This document shows, piece by piece, positions 12,528-18,055 of a stretch of DNA of 18,055 nucleotides. Source of the stretch: DATJBC01 sp035515515 (GTDB taxonomy: Bacteria; Actinomycetota; Acidimicrobiia; Acidimicrobiales; UBA8190); NCBI GenBank assembly GCA_035515515.1, contig DATJBC010000202.1:1-18055 (forward strand), read 5' to 3'. Positions within the stretch are counted from its first letter, which is position 1, and the number at the start of each line of letters is the position of its first letter. Made by a program: the position numbers and the translations under genes. Below the pieces are notes generated by a model. The model searched no databases, was not told the origin of the DNA, and saw nothing but the letters and a program-made list of their open reading frames with translations.

Positions 12528-15037
12528 GTGCCACCCCACAACCCGCCGGGCCCGTCGCGTCCCCGGGGCCCGGCGTCCGGCCACGAGGGCGACCACAGCC
12601 CGGTCGGGCCCGGCGGCGTCTGTGCACCGGGAGGGCCGTCCGGCGTGCCGGTGCCCCGGCCGGCGGGCATGGCCCCGCCCGGCCCCCCGTCGCCGCGCAA
12701 CCCGGGCGCCCCCCCTGCGCCCGGTCCCTCGGTGACCATCGGGGGACCGCCGGAGGACGCGCCGGGCCCGGCCGGCGGCCCCTCGAGGCCGAGCGCCGCG
12801 CCCACGCCGGCCAGGAAGACGGGCCGCAGCAGGTCGCTGCGCTCGAGCAGCTCGCCGATGCGGCCGTCGAAGCGGATCTCCCCGCGTTCGAGGAAGAAGG
12901 CGTGCTCGGCGAGCGTCATCGCCCGGTTCACGCTCTGCTCGACGAGTATCACCGTGGCGCCCTCGGCGTTGACGCGCCGCACGATCTCCATGAGCCGCTC
13001 GACCGTCATGGGGGCGAGTCCGAAGGCGAGCTCGTCGATCATGAGCAGGCGGGGCTTGGTCATGATGACCCGGGCCAGCGCCAGCATCTGCTGCTCACCG
13101 CCCGACAGCGTCCCGGCCGGCTGGTCCAGGCGCGGCTCGAGCTCGGGGAAGAGCCCCACGGCTTCGTCGAAGGCCAGGCGGGCTCGGGGCGAATCGCGCC
13201 GGAAGGAGTGGCCCCCCACGCGCAGGTTCTCGCGCACCGACAGTCCCGGGAACGTCATCTTGCCGCCGACGAGCAGCGCGGCGTCGAGGCCGATGATCTG
13301 CTCGGGCTCGAGGTACGTGCAGTTGGTGCCGAAGATGCGGATGACGCCGCGGTGGGGGTGGTCGAGACCGGCCACGGCCCGCAGGAGCGTGCTCTTGCCC
13401 GCTCCGTTGGTGCCGAGGAGGGCCACGATCTCGCCTTCGGCCACCTCGAGGTTGACGTCGAAGAGCACCTGCTGGGTGCCGTAGAAGAAGTCCATGTTGT
13501 GGACCTGCAGGGCGGGGATGGCGCCGCCGGACCTGCGCCGCTTGCCCTCGGCGTAGCGCTCGAGCACGTCCTCGATCACCAGCGTGATGTCGTGGCGGAC
13601 GAAGCGCGACCCGATGAGCAGCAGCACGCCGCCGACCGCGCACACGGGGCCGATGAAGGTGAGCGCGGTGGTGACGTTGGTGGCGTCGCTGATGGCGCCG
13701 AGGAGGACGCCGCCGGCGAAGCCCCCGAAGACCAGCGCGTACACGCCGAACAGGCCGAAGCAGATGGCCCGCATCTCGGGTGGGGCGGTGGCCGCCAGCG
13801 TCTGGAAGATGCAGATGGACAACGGGGCCACGGCCGCCTGGGCCAGGAATTGCAGCATCACCACGATCCACAGGTGCGGCATGTAGAGCGACGTCGTGTA
13901 GAGGCCGCCGAAGATGGCTATGCAGATCCCCGCCAGCATGAGCGGCTTCTCGGGGGCCCGCCGGAACAGCTTGTCGCCCACCAGGAACGCCACCGGCAGT
14001 CCCAGGAACGACGACAGCCCGATGATGGAGAACACGTCCGCCCGGTGCGCCACCGACAGGTGCCAGTGGCGCTGGAAGTACAGGGCGCCGAACAAGGGGA
14101 TACCGGTGCCGGCGAACCCCAGGATGGCGACCGACACGAGCTCGTAGTACAGCGATCGGATGCGCAGCAGGCGCGTCACCGCAGAGCCCAGGAGGACCTT
14201 GGGAGCGCCCTCTTGCTGGGCCTCGATGTCCATGCCGGCGGCCCTGAGGATGTGGCTCGACTCGTTGGCGCCCTTCTCGGGCTCGCGGATGAAGAAGATG
14301 CCCAGCGCGATGGGGATGCCCACCAGCGCCAGGCCGAGGCTCCAGCGCCAGTTGTGGGTGGCGGACGCGATGTAGCCGACGAGGAGGATGCCGACGGTCT
14401 GCGACAGCGGGTCGTTGAGGTTGTGCCACGCGAAGACGCGCGCCCGGCCGTGGGCCGGGTACGCGTCGGACAGGTAGGCGTTGTGCACGGTGTCGCTCGA
14501 CCCCAGCCCCACGGCTGCCACCAGGTAAAGGAAGACGAAGGGCCACACATTGCGGGCCAGGGCCGCCACGGGGACCATCACCGAGAAGACGAGCAGGGTC
14601 ACCGCCGCCACGTTCCTCCGGCTGCCGCGGTCGGCGAACACCGCCACGGGCATGCCCCAGGCGATCTGCGCCACGGCGGCCACGAACGTCACCGCCCCCA
14701 GGCCGGCGTCGCTCAGGCGGAAGGAGTGGCGGATCTCGGGGCCGAGGATGCCGATGCCGTTGACGATGACATCGGTCACGAGGGCCGCCCCCGTGAGGAG
14801 GACGAGGGGCGCGAACCCCCCTTCGCGCAGCACGTTCATGAGCGGCGGTGGCTTGCCCTCGCCCGTCCCGGGCATGAGGGCCACGTCGGCCACGGCCGCC
14901 CGGTCGCGGCTCTTGCTGACGGCTTCGGCCAGCAACTCGTCGGGGACGGTGAAGCTGAACAGCGGCTGGTCCTCGCCGCCCGCACCGTAGAAGGCGGCTC
15001 CGGCGCCCTCCGCGATCCCCTCGTCCATCGACGTCAT
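12524..15037 (-). CDS. MFS permease fused to LivF-type ABC ATPase
   Basis: An 837-residue two-part protein. Residues 1-73 are a soluble N-terminus. About 74-505 form an MFS-like bundle of some 12 hydrophobic helices, with ADRGSRR after helix 2 (MFS motif A), a GLGSSDTVHNAYLSDAYP helix and a hydrophilic central loop. A short linker (ERYAEGKRRRSGG) leads to a LivF-like ATPase: Walker A GTNGAGKST (542-550), signature LSGGEQQ (644-650), Walker B RLLMIDEL (D668, E669), and VEQ instead of an H-switch, as in LivF. Walker B is followed by Leu where Pro is usual. The last ~60 residues are a Gly/Pro-rich tail. One uninterrupted frame with no internal start of its own near the linker argues for a true fusion. 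It is the first gene of the Liv operon and supplies the missing LivF. The ATG has no Shine-Dalgarno sequence; the ATG at 15028 is an alternative. Confidence 0.88.
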   Translation of the reverse strand: MTSMDEGIAEGAGAAFYGAGGEDQPLFSFTVPDELLAEAVSKSRDRAAVADVALMPGTGEGKPPPLMNVLREGGFAPLVLLTGAALVTDVIVNGIGILGPEIRHSFRLSDAGLGAVTFVAAVAQIAWGMPVAVFADRGSRRNVAAVTLLVFSVMVPVAALARNVWPFVFLYLVAAVGLGSSDTVHNAYLSDAYPAHGRARVFAWHNLNDPLSQTVGILLVGYIASATHNWRWSLGLALVGIPIALGIFFIREPEKGANESSHILRAAGMDIEAQQEGAPKVLLGSAVTRLLRIRSLYYELVSVAILGFAGTGIPLFGALYFQRHWHLSVAHRADVFSIIGLSSFLGLPVAFLVGDKLFRRAPEKPLMLAGICIAIFGGLYTTSLYMPHLWIVVMLQFLAQAAVAPLSICIFQTLAATAPPEMRAICFGLFGVYALVFGGFAGGVLLGAISDATNVTTALTFIGPVCAVGGVLLLIGSRFVRHDITLVIEDVLERYAEGKRRRSGGAIPALQVHNMDFFYGTQQVLFDVNLEVAEGEIVALLGTNGAGKSTLLRAVAGLDHPHRGVIRIFGTNCTYLEPEQIIGLDAALLVGGKMTFPGLSVRENLRVGGHSFRRDSPRARLAFDEAVGLFPELEPRLDQPAGTLSGGEQQMLALARVIMTKPRLLMIDELAFGLAPMTVERLMEIVRRVNAEGATVILVEQSVNRAMTLAEHAFFLERGEIRFDGRIGELLERSDLLRPVFLAGVGAALGLEGPPAGPGASSGGPPMVTEGPGAGGAPGLRGDGGPGGAMPAGRGTGTPDGPPGAQTPPGPTGLWSPSWPDAGPRGRDGPGGLWGGT

Positions 15038-15046
15038 CGATGCGTC

Positions 15047-15072
15047 ACGCTAATCCCTGACGTAGGCGTCAG
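15047..15072 (-). promoter_or_regulatory. Promoter/operator region of the MFS-LivF operon
   Basis: On the minus strand TAGCGT (complement of 15047-15052) fits a TANNNT -10 and ends 9 nt before the ATG at 15037, suggesting a leaderless start. Just upstream is the perfect inverted repeat CTGACG (15057-15062), TAGG, CGTCAG (15067-15072). It covers the -35 zone and has the TGACN..NGTCA look of TetR-type operators in actinobacteria. No regulator gene is present in the window. Confidence 0.45.
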
Positions 15073-15139
15073 AGAGGCGAAGCGCCGTCCCCTCCCGGCG
15101 CGGGGCAGGGCGCGTGCGAGGCCGGGCGGAGCGCCAGGT

Positions 15140-15161
15140 CAGGTCGAGGTCAGGTCGAGGA
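15140..15161. repeat. 11-bp tandem duplication at the LarA stop codon
   Basis: caggtcgaggt (15140-15150) and caggtcgagga (15151-15161) are adjacent near-identical copies, and a third partial copy (caggt) precedes them. On the minus strand the LarA TGA lies within the unit, so a second TGA appears 11 nt on. The remaining gap up to 15037 has the operator described above and no gene. Confidence 0.5.
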
Positions 15162-16433
15162 GGAGGCGACCGTCAGCGGCCCGTAGGGGAGGACGCACAC
15201 CCGCCCGCCCGACGCGGCGAGCGCCTCGGACAGGGCACCGGCCACGTCGGCCACGGGACGGAGGTGCGCGCCCCGTACCTCGGCGTCCGACAGCCCGTCG
15301 CTGTAGAGCCACACCGCGGCACGGCGCAGGACGCGTCCGAGCACCTGGGCCTGCCAGCGGTCGGGCTCGGGCTCGCCGGCGTCGCCGTGCAGCGCGTCCA
15401 CGTCCGCTGCGGCGGCCAGCAGGCGGGCGAAGGCGCCGCCCCCGGGTGTCCCGTCCGCGCATGCCGCCGCCATGACGATGGTCCCCCCCGGACGCACCAC
15501 GCGCTCGGCGGCGGCCATGCCCTTCACCGCCTGGTAGAGGTTGCGGTCCAGGGGGTAGCCGCCGTTGGTGCTCACCACCACGTCGTAGGGGTCGCCGGCC
15601 GGCTGCACGACGGCGTCCTCCACGAACCGGCACGCGGCGGCGTGCCCGGCGGGCAAAGGGCCGGCGAACACGGCGGTGAGCTCGCCGCCGGCGTTGATGG
15701 CCACGTCGAGCGACAGCGCCGGTGGGACGAGGTCCACCGCGGCGCGGACGAAGTCGTGGACGGGATTGCCCTCGGTGACGAGCCACGTGGCCCGGCGGTC
15801 GGCGATGCGGCGGGGGCTGTGGGCCTCGAGGATCGTGTCCAGGGAGGCCAGGCCGGGGCACGCCCCCTTGGGGCCGCCGCTGAAGCCGGCGAAGAAGTGC
15901 GGCTCGACGAACCCGGTGAGGATGCGGAGATCGGCGTCGACGTAGCGCCGGTCGATGCGGACCGGCACGCCGTCGACGCGCCCCACCTCCACGTGGCCGT
16001 CGCCGTCCGCCTGGTGCTGGTGGAGCGGGAAGCGCGCCACGATGTCGCCCCCCACCAGCTCGACCAGCTCGTCGTGCGAAGCGGCCCGGTGCGAGCCGGT
16101 GGCGCACAACAGCTCGATCTCCGAGGGGCGCGCCCCCCGCGCCTCGAGCTCGGCCAACAGCGGTGGGAGCACCGTGCGGTTGGGCATGGGCCGTGTGACG
16201 TCGGGGAACACGACGGCGACCCGGGGCCGACCGCCGGTGCGGGCGGCGCGGCGCGCGGCCGCGGCGTAGTGCTCCGCCAGCGACGGGCCTTCGACCGGCG
16301 CGCCCAGGGCGTCGATGACCGCCTGTCCCTGGTCGGGCAGGCCGGGCACGTCGCGGGGCACGACGACCCGGGCGTCGTCGGGGACGCCGACGGTGAGCCC
16401 GCTCCGGCCGTAGGCGAGGGTGACCTCTTTCAC
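15150..16433 (-). CDS. larA: LarA-family nickel-pincer racemase/epimerase
   Basis: A 427-residue protein of LarA length (about 424). LarA uses a nickel-pincer nucleotide for hydride transfer in alpha-hydroxy acids. Matches to the active site are PDVTRP (77-82), H115 in ATGSHR (LarA H108), H179 in EPHFFAGFSGG (H174), K189 in GGPKG (the pincer-linked K184) and H205 in TILEAHS (H200, nickel ligand). All key residues are present, so it should be active if the cell makes the cofactor through LarB, LarC and LarE, which are not in this window. LarA homologues act on lactate, malate, phenyllactate and, to my knowledge, gluconate-type acids. The GTG at 16433 overlaps the kinase stop in GTGA. Being joined to a sugar kinase and an aldolase, a sugar acid is a likelier substrate than lactate. 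Confidence 0.88.
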   Translation of the reverse strand: MKEVTLAYGRSGLTVGVPDDARVVVPRDVPGLPDQGQAVIDALGAPVEGPSLAEHYAAAARRAARTGGRPRVAVVFPDVTRPMPNRTVLPPLLAELEARGARPSEIELLCATGSHRAASHDELVELVGGDIVARFPLHQHQADGDGHVEVGRVDGVPVRIDRRYVDADLRILTGFVEPHFFAGFSGGPKGACPGLASLDTILEAHSPRRIADRRATWLVTEGNPVHDFVRAAVDLVPPALSLDVAINAGGELTAVFAGPLPAGHAAACRFVEDAVVQPAGDPYDVVVSTNGGYPLDRNLYQAVKGMAAAERVVRPGGTIVMAAACADGTPGGGAFARLLAAAADVDALHGDAGEPEPDRWQAQVLGRVLRRAAVWLYSDGLSDAEVRGAHLRPVADVAGALSEALAASGGRVCVLPYGPLTVASSST

Positions 16434-17953
16434 GCCGGGTCCCCGGCGTGCTCCGCCTTCTCCTCCATGGCGGAGGTGGCCGCCGCCTCGGCCGCCCGAC
16501 GCAGCGCCCGGTAGGCGCCCACGGCGACGGGGTCGGGGGTGATCTCGTCGCCGGGGGGGTCGACGCCGTCGAGGTCCACGTCGACACCGACGGCGTGCGC
16601 CGCCACGAGCAGCGCCCCCGTCGACGCCGCCTCACCCGAGGCCCGGCCGTGCGCGGGCAGCCCCGTCACCGACGTGAGGATCTCGGTCCACGGCCCACGG
16701 GTGGCGCCCGCCCCGGCCAGGGTGAGCCCGGCGGGGGCCCGTCCCCCCACCGCCTCCAGGCAGCGCAGCACGTCCCACGCCACCGCCTCCATGACGGCCC
16801 GGGCGAGGTCGCCGGGGCCGTGGTTCAGCGCCAGCCCGAGGAAGGCGCCGTGCACGTCGTCGCGCCACCACGGGGCCCGGGCCCCGCCGAGCCACGGCAG
16901 GGCGATCACGCCGTGCGCCCCGGGAGGGCTGGCGGCGGCCAGGCCGACGAGGGTCTCCACGTCACGGCCGGTGAGCCGGGCCAGCCACTCCAGGACCGAT
17001 CCCGCCCCCGAGAGCCCGCCCTCCATCAGCCACCCGCCGAGGGCGCCACGCGTCGTCAGCAGGGCCGGCGGGCGGGCGTGCTCCAGCGTGGCGACGGGCA
17101 CCGACACGTTGGCGGTCGTCCCCCACGAGACCATGGGCCGGGCGGGGGAGGCCCCCGAGCCGAGGACCTCGCAGGCGCGGTCGCCGGCGCCGACCACGAC
17201 GGGTGTGCCGGCGGGCACGCCGAGCTCGTCGGCGGGCACCGAGCGGAGCACGCCCACCACGGTGCTCGACGGGACCACGGGCGCCAGGCGTTCGGCGGCC
17301 ACCCGGTCCAGCCCGCCCGCACCGCTGTGCCCGCCCACGCGGCCGACGGCCTCGCCCAGGGCCTCCAGCGCCAGCCGCATCCCGTGGTGGCCATCGTCTC
17401 CGACCTCGTACAGGCCGGTGGCCGACGCCAGGGTGCGGTCGGTGTGCACCGTGCCGGTCAGGTGCCGGACCATGAGGTCGCGCGGCGACAGGATCCAGCG
17501 CGCCCCGAGCAGGCGCTCCGGCTCGTGGCGGGCCAGCCAGACGAGCTTGGCCGGCACCGAACCGGCGTCGAGGGCGATCCCCGTGCGCTCCCTGGCGCGC
17601 CATGCGCCGCCCGCCCCGTGGGCGCGGGCGAGGAGCTCGGCCTCGGCTGCTGCCCGGCGGTCGGACCACAGCAGCGCCCGTCCCAGGGTGGTGCCGTCGG
17701 GGGCCACCGGCACGAACGTCTGACGCGCCGCCGCGAACCCGATGGCGTCGACGTGCAACCCGTGCCCCGCCCCGGCCAGGCACGCCCTGCACGCGGCCAC
17801 CAGTGACGGCCACCACGCGCCGGGGTCCTGCTCGGCGCGGCCTCCGGATCCGTAGTCGGTGCGCAGCACGGACCGCCCCGACGACACGTGCCCGCCTTCG
17901 TCCCACAGGACCGCCTTGGTGACGGTCGTGCCGAGGTCGAAGGTGAGGATCAA
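16430..17953 (-). CDS. FGGY-family carbohydrate kinase
   Basis: A 507-residue kinase with the two-domain actin-like fold. Near the N-terminus FDLGTTVTKA (5-14) is the first phosphate loop; EQDPGAWW (41-48) and LLWSDRR (94-100) are family blocks; GAGDRA (255-260) carries the catalytic base D258; SWGTTANVS (276-284) is the second phosphate loop. A GEAASTGALLVAAHAVG stretch closes the C-terminal domain. FGGY kinases phosphorylate xylulose, gluconate, glycerol, ribulose, erythritol, autoinducer-2 and others; the sequence does not decide which. The start is TTG at 17953, overlapping the upstream aldolase stop in TTGA (17950-17953), and its stop overlaps the LarA start in GTGA. It is therefore the middle gene of a tightly coupled operon. 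Confidence 0.88.
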   Translation of the reverse strand: MILTFDLGTTVTKAVLWDEGGHVSSGRSVLRTDYGSGGRAEQDPGAWWPSLVAACRACLAGAGHGLHVDAIGFAAARQTFVPVAPDGTTLGRALLWSDRRAAAEAELLARAHGAGGAWRARERTGIALDAGSVPAKLVWLARHEPERLLGARWILSPRDLMVRHLTGTVHTDRTLASATGLYEVGDDGHHGMRLALEALGEAVGRVGGHSGAGGLDRVAAERLAPVVPSSTVVGVLRSVPADELGVPAGTPVVVGAGDRACEVLGSGASPARPMVSWGTTANVSVPVATLEHARPPALLTTRGALGGWLMEGGLSGAGSVLEWLARLTGRDVETLVGLAAASPPGAHGVIALPWLGGARAPWWRDDVHGAFLGLALNHGPGDLARAVMEAVAWDVLRCLEAVGGRAPAGLTLAGAGATRGPWTEILTSVTGLPAHGRASGEAASTGALLVAAHAVGVDVDLDGVDPPGDEITPDPVAVGAYRALRRAAEAAATSAMEEKAEHAGDPA

Positions 17954-18055
17954 GCGCGCCCTTCCGGGGCGCCGGCGCGCACGGCCTGAGCCACCATGGC
18001 GGCCATCGACTTGGGGTCCTCGTCCTGGAGGATGGCGCGCCCGATGGCCATGCCG
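17950..18055 (-). CDS. C-terminal end of a DeoC/FbaB/LsrF-type class I aldolase (partial)
   Basis: The last 34 codons and stop are visible, reading GMAIGRAILQDEDPKSM followed by an Ala-rich helix. GxAxGR.I.Q.EDP..M is the final strand-phosphate loop-helix of class I (beta/alpha)8 aldolases of the FbaB/LsrF/DeoC-like group, where the GR loop holds the substrate phosphate. The N-terminus and Schiff-base lysine lie outside the window, so activity and exact family are not proven. Its TGA overlaps the kinase TTG. A lyase downstream of a sugar kinase makes a standard phosphorylate-then-cleave pathway. Confidence 0.62.
   Translation of the reverse strand, partial: GMAIGRAILQDEDPKSMAAMVAQAVRAGAPEGRA

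Noticed and set aside
10461..13484. A 1007-codon open frame on the plus strand opposite the LivHM and MFS-LivF genes
   Set aside because: Its product is rich in His, Arg, Gly and Gln with no domain, as expected of the antisense of GC-rich coding DNA. The minus strand encodes clear transporter motifs throughout.
12902..15475. An 857-codon plus-strand open frame opposite the MFS-LivF gene
   Set aside because: Low-complexity E/H/G/R composition, no motif and no ribosome site. It crosses the operator region and runs into larA.
16430..18055. Autoinducer-2 (Lsr) processing locus, because it has an FGGY kinase next to an LsrF-like aldolase
   Set aside because: No lsrR, lsrG or Lsr transporter genes are visible and LarA is not part of Lsr systems. 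A sugar-acid route fits better, though the aldolase is seen only in part.

Overview
The window is about 18 kb of very GC-rich DNA. Its strong G/C third-position bias, frequent GTG and TTG starts, and Liv-type transporter genes with an MFS-ATPase fusion suggest an actinobacterium, most likely of the Acidimicrobiia type. That placement is inferred from style and gene families, not from a marker gene. I found no rRNA, tRNA, CRISPR array, insertion sequence or phage gene.

Layout, left to right. (1) 1-3.6 kb holds the last codons of an acyl-CoA dehydrogenase (+), a ferritin-like protein (-), a small membrane protein with a DUF2510-like tail (+), and a secreted NHL beta-propeller with a C-terminal IPT/TIG domain (+). 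(2) 3.65-6.9 kb is a carbohydrate block: a glycoside hydrolase family 4 enzyme (-), a divergent NagB-like sugar-phosphate enzyme (+), and an alpha/beta-hydrolase (-). The divergent promoter region carries a perfect 10-bp inverted repeat. (3) 6.96-15.04 kb is dominated by a branched-chain amino acid type (Liv) ABC transporter. A substrate-binding protein (-) and a divergent TauD-like dioxygenase (+) come first. The minus-strand operon then runs, in transcription order, from an MFS permease fused to a LivF-type ATPase, to a LivH-LivM fused permease, to a LivG-type ATPase. Both junctions are GTGA stop/start overlaps. (4) 15.15-18.05 kb is a second minus-strand operon: a class I aldolase C-terminus (partial), an FGGY sugar kinase and a LarA-type nickel-pincer racemase/epimerase. 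These genes also overlap by four bases (TTGA, GTGA).

How the genes may work together: the window reads as uptake and catabolism of small organic acids and sugars. The racemase/epimerase, kinase and aldolase form a plausible sugar-acid route. GH4, the NagB-like enzyme and the hydrolase form a plausible glycoside route. The transporter operon is the most unusual part, because a complete secondary transporter (MFS) is joined in frame to the ATPase of a primary transporter.

Genes at convergent junctions are separated by strong GC hairpins without T-tracts. Several genes lack a Shine-Dalgarno sequence and start 7-9 nt after a -10-like hexamer, which suggests leaderless transcripts. Starts were chosen by hand from ribosome-binding sites, overlaps and family alignment from memory. 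No searches were run.
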